Source: Alphaproteobacteria bacterium | Lineage (GTDB): Bacteria; Pseudomonadota; Alphaproteobacteria; Rhodobacterales; Rhodobacteraceae | Direction of reading: 5' to 3' | Assembly: GCA_030424865.1 (NCBI GenBank) | Contig: JAUHVR010000003.1 | Coordinates: forward strand, 265,819-329,818 | DNA length: 64,000 nt | Part shown: positions 1-8,937 of the stretch, piece by piece | Position numbering within the stretch: the first letter of the stretch is position 1 | How the letters are laid out: each line of letters opens with the position of its first letter | The notes under the pieces: generated by a model | Databases searched by the model: none | Told to the model about the DNA's origin: nothing | The model's input: only the letters and a program-made list of their open reading frames with translations | Translations under genes and position numbers: made by a program

Positions 1-317
1 AACATGGTGCCAAATCGCTCGGCTGCGGCCGCCACCGCCCTCTCCCCTTGGTGGTGGAAAAGTCTTTGCAGCGCCGTGGGCGAGCAATAGACCGGCATGT
101 CCAGCTTCTGACCCATAACGGTTACCGAAAGGTTAACGTCGGACACCCCCGTCAGGACCGAGGGCAGCAGATCGCAGCCCTCGAACGCCTGGGTGTTGGC
201 GCGGAGGGTGGTTTCATCATCCGCCCCGCCATCGATGTAGTTGAAGATCGGACCGGGCAGACGGCGCTTGGCCAGCGCCCGGAAGTCCTGAAAGTTGTGA
301 CAGTGGTTCAAGCCCAT
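1..317 (-). CDS. lldD: L-lactate dehydrogenase, FMN-dependent (partial, N-terminal 105 codons)
   Basis: This is the start of a leftward gene whose 3' part lies outside the window. The translated N-terminus begins MGLNHCHNFQDFRALAKRRL and continues with FNYIDGGADDETTLRAN and LDMPVYCSPTALQRLFH, the typical opening of FMN-dependent alpha-hydroxy-acid dehydrogenases (LldD/glycolate oxidase family). Known family members oxidise L-lactate to pyruvate at the membrane. Its start lies 12 bp downstream of the TRAP permease stop, so the two are probably co-transcribed. That context supports lactate or a related 2-hydroxy acid as the transported substrate. The FMN-site His/Arg residues lie in the missing part and cannot be checked. 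Confidence 0.88.
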   Translation of the reverse strand, partial: MGLNHCHNFQDFRALAKRRLPGPIFNYIDGGADDETTLRANTQAFEGCDLLPSVLTGVSDVNLSVTVMGQKLDMPVYCSPTALQRLFHHQGERAVAAAAERFGTM

Positions 318-329
318 GACGCGATCTCC

Positions 330-2393
330 TCAGTAGGCCACGGATGGCAGCCAGGTGGCCAGGTGCGGCCAGCTGAAGACCAGCGCCAGACCCAGAAGCT
401 GCAGCAGGACAAAGGGAATGATGCCCTTGTAGATGTGACCCAGCTTGATCTCGGGCGGGCAGACGCCTTTGAGGTAGAAGAGCGCAAAGCCAACCGGCGG
501 GGTCAGGAAACTGGTTTGCAGCGTCACGGCCACCAGGATCACAAACCAGATCAGCGCAGGCTCATCCACCACACCGAACCCGGGGATGTCGATGCCCAGA
601 GAGTTGATCACGGGGCGCATGAGCGGCAGCACGATCAGCGTGATCTCGATCCAGTCCAGCACAAAGCCCAGCAGAAAGACCAGGGCCAGAATGAAGATCA
701 CCGTACCGTTCGGACCAAAACCGGTCGAAGCCACCATGCTCTCGATCAGCTCATCCCCACCCAGCTCGCGCAGGACATAGGAAAAGACCGTCGCGCCAAG
801 GAAGATCGCAAAGATGTAGGCCGTGGTGTTGAAGGTCGAGACACAGACGTTCCAGAGCTTGGTCAGGTTCAGCTTGCGATAGCCCAGCGCCAGCGCCGTG
901 GCGCCCAGCGCGCCGATGCCCGAGGCCTCGGTCGGCGTGGTCAGACCCGCGAAGATCGAGCCGAGAACAGCCAGGATCAGCGCCAGCGTCGGCAGGACGG
1001 CGATGGCCACATCCTTGACGGCGGCCCAGTCCGGACGGGTTGCCCCTTCGGGCACCGGTGCGGCGTCGCGGTTCAGCAGGGCCAGCACAAAGATATAGGT
1101 CAGGTACAGCGCGCCGATGATGACACCCGGGAAAACAGCGGCCATGAACAGGTCACCTACGGACAGCGCCATCTGGTCTGCCATGATCACCAGCATGATC
1201 GACGGCGGTATCAGAATGCCCAGCGTGCCCGAGGCCGACACAACGCCCGCCGCAAGGGACGGCGAATAACGCTGCTGCATCATCGAGGGCAGCGACAGCA
1301 CGCCCAGCAGCACAACCGAGGCGCCGATGATGCCGGTCGAGGCGGCCAGAATGATCCCGATCAGTGTCACCGTGATGGCCAACCCTCCGCGCACGGTTCC
1401 GAAAAGCCGCTGCATCGAGGTCATCAGACGCTCGGCCACGCCGCTTTCGTCCAGCATTAGCCCCATGAAGATGAACATCGGCAAGGCCACCAGAACGGCG
1501 TTCGACATGGTGGCATAAACGCGGTTCACCACGGCGCCAAGCGTCAGGTAATCAAGTCCAGTAAAGGTGCTTTCCAACCCGGTCCACAGCATCAGGTCGT
1601 TGTCGAAAAGGTAGGCCAGCCCGCAATAGGCCACACCCACGCCCGCCAGCACCCAGGCCACCGGGTAACCGGTGAAGAGCAGCGCGATAAAGGTCAGGAA
1701 CATGGCGATGACCAGCTTTTCCTCGGTCGTTTCCACCAGGAAGGTCAGGCCCACGGTGATCGCGGCAAAGATGCCCAGCATCAGCAGGACACGACGCAGT
1801 TTCAGCCCCTCGGCCTCTTCCGCCGGTGCGACCCAAAGCGCATGCAGGTCGTGCAGCAGGCGTGCCACGGCGGCCAGCGCCAGCAGGACAAAGCTGATCG
1901 GGATGACGGCCTTGAAGGCCCAGCGCGCCGGCAGGCCTGTCGGGCTGTCCGAGCTCTCGTTCACGCGGAAGCTGTCGTAGAAATAGTCGTACCCCTGATC
2001 GATCATCAGGTAGATGAAAGGGGTCAAAAGGGTCAGAATGCCCAGGATCTCGATCAGGCGCTGCGTGCGGCGCGACAGGTTCATGTGCAGGACGTCAACA
2101 CGCACGTGGCTGTCGGTGACCAGCGCATAGGAAATGCCGATCATGGTCACCAGACCGTAGAAATGCCACTGGATCTCGTCCAGCTTGGGGTAGTTCTGGT
2201 TGAACAGGTACCGCAGCGCCACCTGGCTGAAGATTGCGGCCATCAACAGGACATTGGCCCACATGACCACTTGGCCCACGGCCTTGACGCCCGTGTCGAT
2301 GGCGACGGCGATGGGCTGTTTGTCCGTTTCGGGATGTTCGAGGATGTGCTCGTATGTCTCGATCGGGTCGTTTTGCGAAATGTCGGTCGGCAT
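330..2393 (-). CDS. TRAP transporter fused permease (DctQ-DctM), 687 aa
   Basis: This is an inner-membrane TRAP permease with both subunits in one chain. Residues about 1-190 are the small DctQ part (four hydrophobic segments, with DEIQWHFYGLVTMIG and DSHVRVDVLHMNLS typical of DctQ). Residues about 205-687 are the large DctM part (GYPVAWVLAGVGVAY, ASTGIIGASVVLLGVLSLP, GTLGILIPPSIMLVI, SFLTPPVGFALFYLKGV). Uptake would be driven by the sodium or proton gradient and depends on the periplasmic binding protein encoded just upstream (2551-3633). The gap to that gene, 157 bp, holds a GC-rich hairpin. The gene leads directly into lldD, which points to lactate-type substrates. Fused DctQM proteins are common in alphaproteobacteria. 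Confidence 0.93.
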   Translation of the reverse strand: MPTDISQNDPIETYEHILEHPETDKQPIAVAIDTGVKAVGQVVMWANVLLMAAIFSQVALRYLFNQNYPKLDEIQWHFYGLVTMIGISYALVTDSHVRVDVLHMNLSRRTQRLIEILGILTLLTPFIYLMIDQGYDYFYDSFRVNESSDSPTGLPARWAFKAVIPISFVLLALAAVARLLHDLHALWVAPAEEAEGLKLRRVLLMLGIFAAITVGLTFLVETTEEKLVIAMFLTFIALLFTGYPVAWVLAGVGVAYCGLAYLFDNDLMLWTGLESTFTGLDYLTLGAVVNRVYATMSNAVLVALPMFIFMGLMLDESGVAERLMTSMQRLFGTVRGGLAITVTLIGIILAASTGIIGASVVLLGVLSLPSMMQQRYSPSLAAGVVSASGTLGILIPPSIMLVIMADQMALSVGDLFMAAVFPGVIIGALYLTYIFVLALLNRDAAPVPEGATRPDWAAVKDVAIAVLPTLALILAVLGSIFAGLTTPTEASGIGALGATALALGYRKLNLTKLWNVCVSTFNTTAYIFAIFLGATVFSYVLRELGGDELIESMVASTGFGPNGTVIFILALVFLLGFVLDWIEITLIVLPLMRPVINSLGIDIPGFGVVDEPALIWFVILVAVTLQTSFLTPPVGFALFYLKGVCPPEIKLGHIYKGIIPFVLLQLLGLALVFSWPHLATWLPSVAY

Positions 2394-2479
2394 GAGAGGT
2401 CTCCTCCTCCGGGGTGAACTGGCCCGCTTGGCTGCCCGCGATGCCCGGGCGTGAAATCAAATGCTTTGGGATGTTGGAC

Positions 2480-2503
2480 CGGGGCGGATCAACGTCCGCC
2501 CCG
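2480..2503 (-). other. Intercistronic hairpin between TRAP binding-protein and permease genes
   Basis: A 9-bp perfect stem (CGGGGCGGA / TCCGCCCCG) with a 6-nt loop lies between the stop of the binding-protein gene and the start of the permease gene. No U-tract follows on the transcribed strand, so it looks like an mRNA-stabilising or attenuating hairpin rather than a full terminator. Comparable hairpins occur at the same place in the other three transporter operons of this window. Confidence 0.6.
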
Positions 2504-2550
2504 ATCGGTGGGTCCGCGCGCTACAGGGAGGATGCGCGCGGGCCTGTGCC

Positions 2551-3633
2551 TTAGTTCTTTTTGACGCCCACGTTGACGTAGCCACCGGTGCGCGGCAGGA
2601 AGGCGTTCGATTTCCAGACATCGTATTCCGACCGGAATTCGTTCAGATCGGCCAGGACCTTGGCGAAGAATTCATTCTTCGAGGCCTCTTCGGCTGCCAC
2701 TTCGCTCCAGGTCGCGCGGAAGACTTCCAGCATCTCGGGCGACCATTGCACCATCGTGACGCCGTTGTTTTCGATGTTGTCGATCAGCGCCGAGGCCTGG
2801 ATCGCTTCGCCTTCGGCAAAGCTGTCGGCCATCGAGGCCTTGCAGGCGTTGGCAATGATCGCCTTGTGCTGGTCCGAGGCTTCGTTCCAGACGTCCTTGT
2901 TGATCAGAAGTTCAAAGACGGTCGCCTGCTGGTGCCATCCGGGGAAGTAGTTGAACTTTACCAGCTTGTGGAAGCCCAGACGCGCGTCGATGGCGGGCAT
3001 CGAAAACTCGGTTGCGTCGATGGCACCCTTTTCCAGTGCCGGGAAGATCTCGCCGCCCGGCAGCAGCGACGTCGCCACGCCCAGCTTCTGCATGACCTTG
3101 CCGCCCAGACCGAAGAAGCGCATCTTCAGACCTTCCAGGTCCTCGACACCGGCGATTTCCTTGGCGAACCAGCCCGAGGTTTCAGGGGCAATCACGGCGC
3201 AGGGGATGACTTTGACGTTGTAACCCGCCTGATCGTACATCTCTTGGTACAGGGTCAGACCGTTGCCGTAGTAGAGCCAGGCCATGTATTCACCGGCTTC
3301 CGGGCCGAAAGGCACAGCGGAAAACAGCGGTGCGGCCGGGATCTTGCCGGCCCAGTAGCCCGCAGTGGTGTAGCCCGAGTTGATCTTGCCCGACGACACG
3401 GCGTCCAGAATCTCGAACGGGGGCACCAGCTTGCCCGGCTCATAGACCTTCATCTTGAGCGTGCCGCCCGACATCAGGTGCACCTGCTCGGCCACGCGCG
3501 GGATCGGCGAGCCCAGACCCGGCAGCGCGGTCGAGAATGCAATCGGGGTCTTCAGCAGAAGCTTGTCCTTGGCGACCACCGGTGCCGCCATCAGCGATGC
3601 GGCAACTGCCACACTGGTCAGAAGTTTCTTCAT
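2551..3633 (-). CDS. TRAP transporter substrate-binding protein, lactate/2-oxo-acid type (DctP, TakP/TTHA0766-like)
   Basis: A 360-residue periplasmic solute-binding protein. The start at MKKLLTSVAVAASLMAAPVVA is chosen because GGAG sits about 8 nt upstream; an in-frame ATG five codons earlier is less likely. A Sec signal peptide covers residues 1-21. The mature part has features of the TakP/calcium-lactate-binding subgroup: ETSGWFAKEI, LKMRFFGLGGKVMQKLG, LLPGGEIFPALEKGAIDATE and FNYFPGWHQQ. Members of this subgroup bind 2-oxo acids or lactate, often with a cation. It is first in a leftward operon with the fused permease and lldD. It has two palindromic operators upstream. Confidence 0.9.
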   Translation of the reverse strand: MKKLLTSVAVAASLMAAPVVAKDKLLLKTPIAFSTALPGLGSPIPRVAEQVHLMSGGTLKMKVYEPGKLVPPFEILDAVSSGKINSGYTTAGYWAGKIPAAPLFSAVPFGPEAGEYMAWLYYGNGLTLYQEMYDQAGYNVKVIPCAVIAPETSGWFAKEIAGVEDLEGLKMRFFGLGGKVMQKLGVATSLLPGGEIFPALEKGAIDATEFSMPAIDARLGFHKLVKFNYFPGWHQQATVFELLINKDVWNEASDQHKAIIANACKASMADSFAEGEAIQASALIDNIENNGVTMVQWSPEMLEVFRATWSEVAAEEASKNEFFAKVLADLNEFRSEYDVWKSNAFLPRTGGYVNVGVKKN

Positions 3634-3672
3634 GGGTGTCTCCTCCAAGACTGTTGGCCCTTTCGGACCACT

Positions 3673-3689
3673 GGTAAATTTAATTTACC
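3673..3689. promoter_or_regulatory. Palindromic operator 1 upstream of the lactate TRAP operon
   Basis: GGTAAATTTAATTTACC is a 17-bp palindrome with perfect 7-bp arms around TTA. It lies 40 bp upstream of the binding-protein start and between that gene and the divergent GntR gene. FadR-subfamily GntR proteins typically bind short palindromes in such positions. The assignment to the neighbouring GntR regulator is inferred. Confidence 0.65.
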
Positions 3690-3701
3690 TTACCTTTGTG
3701 A

Positions 3702-3718
3702 GGTAAAATTAGTTTACC
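3702..3718. promoter_or_regulatory. Palindromic operator 2 upstream of the lactate TRAP operon
   Basis: GGTAAAATTAGTTTACC has perfect 6-bp arms (GGTAAA/TTTACC) and matches operator 1 in its outer bases. The two centres are 29 bp apart, close to three helical turns, which suggests binding of two dimers on one DNA face. Confidence 0.62.
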
Positions 3719-3932
3719 AGTCAATACGGTGCGACAATCGGTGCCAAATCTCAGGGTTTCTGGGTATTTCGCCGTCATCCGGCAAAAATCCGCAAAAAAT
3801 GGACACTGGGATGTGTTTTTTTCAATGAATTCAGAACAGCGCCTATGAACTTACAGCTTGATCCAAACCGCCCAGTGGTTATCTTTGTTGACCATGAGAG
3901 CCTTTGGCTCGGGAAACCAAGGTAACCGCCCC

Positions 3933-4706
3933 ATGTCCAAACCAACGCTTTTTGAGCCCATCGGTCACGAATCGGTCGCGGATGCGGCGGTTGCCCAGGT
4001 CGAAGATCTGATCGCCTCTGGCATCTTGCGGCAGGGGCGCAAATTGCCCTCCGAGCGTGAACTGTCCGAGATGTTGGGCATCTCGCGCCCGAAGCTGCGC
4101 GAAGCGCTGCACGTGCTCGAAGAACGCGGGCTTGTCACGACACGGCATGGCGAGGGCACTTTTGTCGCCGCGCTGACCGGTCAAGCCATGCTTCCCGCGC
4201 TATTGGCGCTTTATGGTCGCCACGAACCTGCGTTCTTCGATTATCTGGAGTACCGCCGAGAGCAGGAAATCTTTGCTGCGGGACTTGCTGCCGAGCGGGC
4301 AACCCAGACCGACAAGGACAGGCTGTCCGGCATCCTGGACGACATGCAATCCGCCTGGGACGCCAAGGACTATGAGGCCGAGCGCAATGCGGATCACGCC
4401 CTGCACTCGGCGATTGTGGACGCCAGCCAGAACGCCACCCTGATCCACGTCATGGCCTCGATTTATGAACTCACGCAACAAGGGGTGTTCTACAACCGCG
4501 ATTTTCTGAAATCGATCGATGGATCGGGCAAGACGCTGTTGCAGCAGCATCTAGCCTTGGGCAACGCCGTGATCGAGGGCGATGTGGACGCGGCAAAACA
4601 GGCTGCGAAACAGCATATCGATTTTGTTGAACGCTCGTTTCGCACAGGCATAGAACAGCAGCGCCGCGAGATCCTGGCTCAGAAACGCCGTTTGTTGACC
4701 GACTAG
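3933..4706 (+). CDS. GntR-family regulator with FCD domain (FadR/LldR type)
   Basis: A 257-residue transcription factor. The winged helix-turn-helix lies at about residues 15-80 (GRKLPSERELSEMLGISRPK, LREALHVLEERGLVTTRHGE). The remainder, to about residue 235, is a helical FCD ligand-binding domain (LEYRREQEIFAAGLAAERAT, ADHALHSAIVDASQN, HLALGNAVIEGD). The ATG at 3933 is preceded by AAGG at a good distance. In-frame ATG codons at 3858 and 3894 would add an unusual N-terminal tail. The gene is divergent from the lactate/TRAP operon, and two GGTAAA...TTTACC palindromes lie in the shared region. It is therefore probably the local repressor, responding to lactate or a related acid. Ligand and direction of control are inferred. 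Confidence 0.88.
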   Translation: MSKPTLFEPIGHESVADAAVAQVEDLIASGILRQGRKLPSERELSEMLGISRPKLREALHVLEERGLVTTRHGEGTFVAALTGQAMLPALLALYGRHEPAFFDYLEYRREQEIFAAGLAAERATQTDKDRLSGILDDMQSAWDAKDYEAERNADHALHSAIVDASQNATLIHVMASIYELTQQGVFYNRDFLKSIDGSGKTLLQQHLALGNAVIEGDVDAAKQAAKQHIDFVERSFRTGIEQQRREILAQKRRLLTD

Positions 4707-4827
4707 GCATCATGCACGCGCCCTCGGGCATGGCGTCCGGCGCACCTCGGTTCGCGCCGAATTGGATGTCTGGCTGACCCACGCCCGCGTCAGGGGCTAT
4801 TGCGCCGTTCATATAGGCTCGCGAGGG

Positions 4828-7800
4828 CTATAGAACAAAATCGAATTGGTTCAGCGCCAGATCGCCGTTCAGGCGCAGGATGGCCTCGTGATCGGCGTCG
4901 TCGTCGTTGTCTATGTACACAGTTGTCATGAACCCGGATGCGAAACGGATCAGATCCGTGGTCGTGGTGACCTCATAGCGGATCTGACCGACATCCGAGG
5001 CGGTAAAGGCGTTGGTGCCTATGAACGTGAAACTGTTGTTTCCCGCCGCCGTAGTACTGGCATCGATGCGCGACAGGTCGATCAGGTCGTCGAGCCGATC
5101 AAAATCCGTGATTGTATCGTTCAGATGGGTGATTGCATCGAACTGAAAGATATCGTCATCGGCTCCGCCCTCCAAAAGATCGCCTGAAGTTCCCCCAATG
5201 ATCGTGTCATTCCCGGCACCGCCCCAGATTCGGTCGTGTCCACTTTCGCCACTCAGAAAGTCGTCACCAGCGCCACCCTTCAGGTTATCGGTGGCGTCAC
5301 CGCCAAACAGCGCGTCATCCCCGTCGCCGCCATACAACCCATCGAAGCCGCCTCGGCCATAAATCGTGTCATTCCCGCCGAACGCAAAAATCTGGTTGGT
5401 GCCGTCAGACCCTGACAGCCAGTCGCCATGAGGGCTTCCATCGATATTTTCGATGTTGCGGATCAGATGGTTGCCGGTGACTGTATACTGAACCGTCGTC
5501 CGCCCCAGATCGATCACGACCGGGTTGTCTCTACCGACCACCAGTCTGTCAACGCCATCTCCGCCATCCAGTGTAGAGTTTCCAGGAGACAGGCGAATAC
5601 CGTCATTCCCACCTTCGCCAAACACCTGGTCGTTGCCGCCATTGCCATTGAGGTTGTCCCCGCCGTCGCCCCCGCGCAGGATGTTGGCCTCGGAGTTTCC
5701 AGTCAGCGAGTCGCCTACCGAAGACCCCTGTATGTTTTCGACGTTTTGCACATTGCGGCCTGACAGGTCCACGGAAGCGCCTGTTGAGGACAGGTAGATC
5801 CAGTCAATCCCGTCGCCCCCATCGATGGTGTCGGTGTTGGTGATCTCGTAGAACCCGTCGTTGCCCCCGCCGCCCCTCAAGATGTCATTGCCATCCCCAA
5901 ACAGAACATCGTTGCCAAATCCACCCTCCAAGATATCGCGACCGTCGCCGCCGCGCAGAGTGTCGTTGCCCGCATTGCCGCGCAGGACGTTGCCCTGAGC
6001 GCTCCCATAGATCAGGTCGTTCCCGATGCCACCGGAAACATTGTTGATATTCGTAATGGTATCCGTGCCGTAGCCGGTGCTTTGCGCGAAGGTATAGCTC
6101 AGGTTCACCCAGATCCCCACGCTGCCCCCGACCATTAGCCAGTTGTATCCGCTGCCGCCGTCGATGATGTCATCGCCCGCGTCCGCATAGATCTGATCGT
6201 TGCCCCCTTGGCCCAGCAGCGTGTCGTTGCCCGCCCCCCCGAACAGGCGGTCATGGCCAAATCCGCCGCGCAGTTCATTGTCTGCCGTGTCTCCGGTCAA
6301 CGTATCGTTGCCGGTCCCGCCCTCGACATGCTCGATCCCGGTAATCTGGTCAGTGCCGTGGCCGGTGTCATAGGCCGAGATCAGGGCCAGGTTGATCGTG
6401 GCGGCCATTGAACCCGTCACGCGCAGCCAATCCTCGCCCGCGCCGCCATCGACTGTGTCGTCCCCAAGCCCAGCGTCGATGTCGTCGTTGCCGTCATGGC
6501 CCCAGATCCGGTCGTCACCTTCGCCGCCGATCAGCGTGTCGTTGTCAGGGCCGCCATAGATCACGTCATTGCCGCCCCGCCCGTCAATATGGTCTGCGCC
6601 CGCATTGCCGAGAAAGACATTCACACCGGCGTCACCCAGCAGAACGTCCCCTGCCGTGGACCCGAACAGGTTCTCGATATTGCTCAGGCGGTCCAGCCCA
6701 AACCCGGTGTCCTGCGCGATTGCAATCGCAAGGTCCACCGTGGCGGCGACCGCGCCGGTGACGTAGAACCAGTCGCTGCCGTCCCCGCCATCCATGATGT
6801 CATTTCCAAGGTCGGCGTAGAGCCTGTCTCCGCCCGCGCCGCCGATCAGCCGGTCGTTGTCGGCACCGCCGAAAAGATAGTCCTCGCCCTCGCCGCCTTT
6901 GATGATGTCGTTGCCCTCCCGGCCATACAGCCGGTCGTTGCCATCGTTCCCATCCAGACGGTTTGTCCCGGCGTCGCCGTGCATGATGTCCCAACCGGAC
7001 CCGCCCGAGACGTTCTGGATGTTGGTGATCCTGTCCTGTCCGAAGCCCGTGTTCTGTGCGGTGGTGACGGACAGATCGACCGTCAGTGCGCGGGTGTCCC
7101 GGACGTACAGCCAATCCGACCCGGTGCCGCCATCCAGATGATCGTCGCCGGTGTCGGCATAAAGGATATCGCTGCCGTCCACGCCGTGCAGCGTGTCGTT
7201 GCCGTCACCGCCTTTTAGCCAGTTCCGGCTGGCTGTGCCGCCAAGCGAGTCATCACCCGTGCCGCCCGAGACGGCCTCGATCCGTTGAATGCTGTCGGTC
7301 CCATACCCGGTGGCCTGCGGCCCCGTCACGGACAGGTCGATCGTGGCCCCGGTGGACCCGGCCACAAAAAGCCAATCCAGCCCGCCGCCGCCATCAATGA
7401 CGTCGTTCCCGGCATCGGCAAACAGCGTGTCCCGACCCCCACGCCCAAACAGCTGATCGTCGCCCAGATTGCCGCGAAGCTGGTTGGCATTCGCGTCACC
7501 CCGCAGGGTGTCGTTTCCGGTACCGCCCGAGAGGTTCTCGATATCGGTGATGAGGTCCGTGCCATAGCCCGTCGCCTGGCTTCCGGTCAGGGCCAGATCG
7601 ATCAGTGCATTTGCCGCGCCCTTGACCAGCACCCAATCCACCCCCGCGCCGCCATTCAGGGTGTCATCACCCGCATCAAGACCAAGCCGGTCGTTGCCGT
7701 CCCGCCCGATCAGCTGATCGTTCCCGTCCCGGCCCAGCAGCACATTGGCGTGCTGATCGCCCTGCAGTGTGTCGTCACCAGAGTTGCCGTCGATGTTTTC

Positions 7801-8589
7801 GATCCCGATCAGCGTGTCCGCGCCATAGCCAAAGTTCTGCGCGCCGGTAATGGCCAGATCGACGGCGCTGCCGAGGGATTTGGTCAGGACAAGCCAGTCG
7901 CTGCCCTCGCCGCCGTCCAGCTCATCGTTCCCGCCCGCGGCGAACATCCGGTCATTGCCGGCTTCGCCCTGAACGGAATCGTTGCCAGTTCCGTCATGCA
8001 GCGCGTCGTCATCCGCGCCGCCGACCAGTGTGTCGTCGCCTCGGCCGCCATAAAGCGTGTCGTGCCCCTCGTCCCCGATCAGGAAGTCGTTGCCGTCCTT
8101 CCCGTACATCAGATCGCGGCCCCCGTAGCCCCGCGCCACATCATCCGCGCCGCTGAGGATGAACAGGTCGTCCGAGTTGAAGATCATGTTGACGTAAAGC
8201 GAGATGTCATCGGACAAGGACGACGTCTGCGTCACCTGCATCAAGGGCCCCGCACCCACGGCAATCTCGGTAATCGCGTATTGCAGAACGTTTGCGTTGT
8301 CGTAGGTCACGATGGCCTCGACCGGGCCATTCGACGGGCGACCATTGAAGGAGAAACCCAATCCGTTGCCAGCCAGAACCGTGTTGAAGAAATCGCCGGA
8401 TTCGTCATCCCGCCATTGGATGCGGTAATGGCTTCCGTAGGTCTGGCCATCGAACGAAAATGACTGAGACCAAAAGGTCTGATCATTGTAATTGTTGTTG
8501 TAGAAATCGCTCAGATCGTCGAAACGGAACACCCCGCTGACGGATGGGTCCTGATATCGAAACTCGGTGTTGGCTACAAACTTGGCCAT
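4828..8589 (-). CDS. Giant RTX calcium-binding repeat protein, probably secreted by a type I system (1253 aa)
   Basis: A very acidic Gly/Asp-rich protein. Residues about 1-135 form a unique N-terminal domain (FRYQDPSVSGVFRFDDLSDF). From there to about residue 1110 it is filled with GGxGxDxLxG nonapeptides that fold as calcium-binding beta-rolls. Nine times the nonapeptides are interrupted by a roughly 45-residue module of the form DWL-VTG-AATIDL-AQxTGYGTDxIxNIENVSG. The last 110 residues (DDIFQFDAITHLNDTITDFD onward) resemble the serralysin-type C-terminal secretion region. There is no Sec signal, as expected for type I export. The start at MAKFVANTEF follows AAAGGGG; an ATG eight codons earlier is possible. 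No catalytic domain is visible, so an adhesin, surface-layer or matrix protein is likeliest. No ABC exporter gene lies nearby. Confidence 0.9.
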   Translation of the reverse strand: MAKFVANTEFRYQDPSVSGVFRFDDLSDFYNNNYNDQTFWSQSFSFDGQTYGSHYRIQWRDDESGDFFNTVLAGNGLGFSFNGRPSNGPVEAIVTYDNANVLQYAITEIAVGAGPLMQVTQTSSLSDDISLYVNMIFNSDDLFILSGADDVARGYGGRDLMYGKDGNDFLIGDEGHDTLYGGRGDDTLVGGADDDALHDGTGNDSVQGEAGNDRMFAAGGNDELDGGEGSDWLVLTKSLGSAVDLAITGAQNFGYGADTLIGIENIDGNSGDDTLQGDQHANVLLGRDGNDQLIGRDGNDRLGLDAGDDTLNGGAGVDWVLVKGAANALIDLALTGSQATGYGTDLITDIENLSGGTGNDTLRGDANANQLRGNLGDDQLFGRGGRDTLFADAGNDVIDGGGGLDWLFVAGSTGATIDLSVTGPQATGYGTDSIQRIEAVSGGTGDDSLGGTASRNWLKGGDGNDTLHGVDGSDILYADTGDDHLDGGTGSDWLYVRDTRALTVDLSVTTAQNTGFGQDRITNIQNVSGGSGWDIMHGDAGTNRLDGNDGNDRLYGREGNDIIKGGEGEDYLFGGADNDRLIGGAGGDRLYADLGNDIMDGGDGSDWFYVTGAVAATVDLAIAIAQDTGFGLDRLSNIENLFGSTAGDVLLGDAGVNVFLGNAGADHIDGRGGNDVIYGGPDNDTLIGGEGDDRIWGHDGNDDIDAGLGDDTVDGGAGEDWLRVTGSMAATINLALISAYDTGHGTDQITGIEHVEGGTGNDTLTGDTADNELRGGFGHDRLFGGAGNDTLLGQGGNDQIYADAGDDIIDGGSGYNWLMVGGSVGIWVNLSYTFAQSTGYGTDTITNINNVSGGIGNDLIYGSAQGNVLRGNAGNDTLRGGDGRDILEGGFGNDVLFGDGNDILRGGGGNDGFYEITNTDTIDGGDGIDWIYLSSTGASVDLSGRNVQNVENIQGSSVGDSLTGNSEANILRGGDGGDNLNGNGGNDQVFGEGGNDGIRLSPGNSTLDGGDGVDRLVVGRDNPVVIDLGRTTVQYTVTGNHLIRNIENIDGSPHGDWLSGSDGTNQIFAFGGNDTIYGRGGFDGLYGGDGDDALFGGDATDNLKGGAGDDFLSGESGHDRIWGGAGNDTIIGGTSGDLLEGGADDDIFQFDAITHLNDTITDFDRLDDLIDLSRIDASTTAAGNNSFTFIGTNAFTASDVGQIRYEVTTTTDLIRFASGFMTTVYIDNDDDADHEAILRLNGDLALNQFDFVL

Positions 8590-8937
8590 GAGACGCCCCT
8601 TTCGGACAGGCATCGGGTTCGAACAAGCTCTGAACAGCGCCCCCCGAAGCCAGCCTTATTGGCTGATCTGAACGGAAACAGCCTACATCACCAGGCGTGG
8701 TTTGCACAAATTTTCCCGGGCACAGGCGGCTGCCCACACCGCGCGACCGGCCCAACCCACCGCATCGCGCCGTTGGTATGGCTCAACGGCCAGCGCATGC
8801 GTGGACGGATTTCTGCAACCACAAAGCCGGGACGGAGGCCGCCAAATGGCGTTTCGGACAAGGCAACCGGGCGGCCCATCGGACGTCGACACTGTTCGAC
8901 ATATCGAGCCTACCGCAAAAGTCAGGCCAGCCCGACT
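8590..8937. other. 348-bp non-coding stretch between the RTX gene and the tail-collar genes
   Basis: No frame here has a believable start with a ribosome binding site, and short open frames on both strands lack recognisable protein features. It should contain the RTX promoter and leader, but no clear -35/-10 pair, operator or terminator could be picked out by eye. Confidence 0.4.

Noticed and set aside
48..1460. A 470-codon open frame on the plus strand
   Set aside because: It lies antisense to lldD and the fused TRAP permease, is rich in Arg/Gln/His/Asp low-complexity sequence and matches no family; a shadow frame of GC-rich coding DNA.
5200..8150. Dense short repeats resembling a repeat array or CRISPR-like region
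   Set aside because: The periodicity is 27 bp in frame and encodes RTX nonapeptides within one continuous coding sequence.
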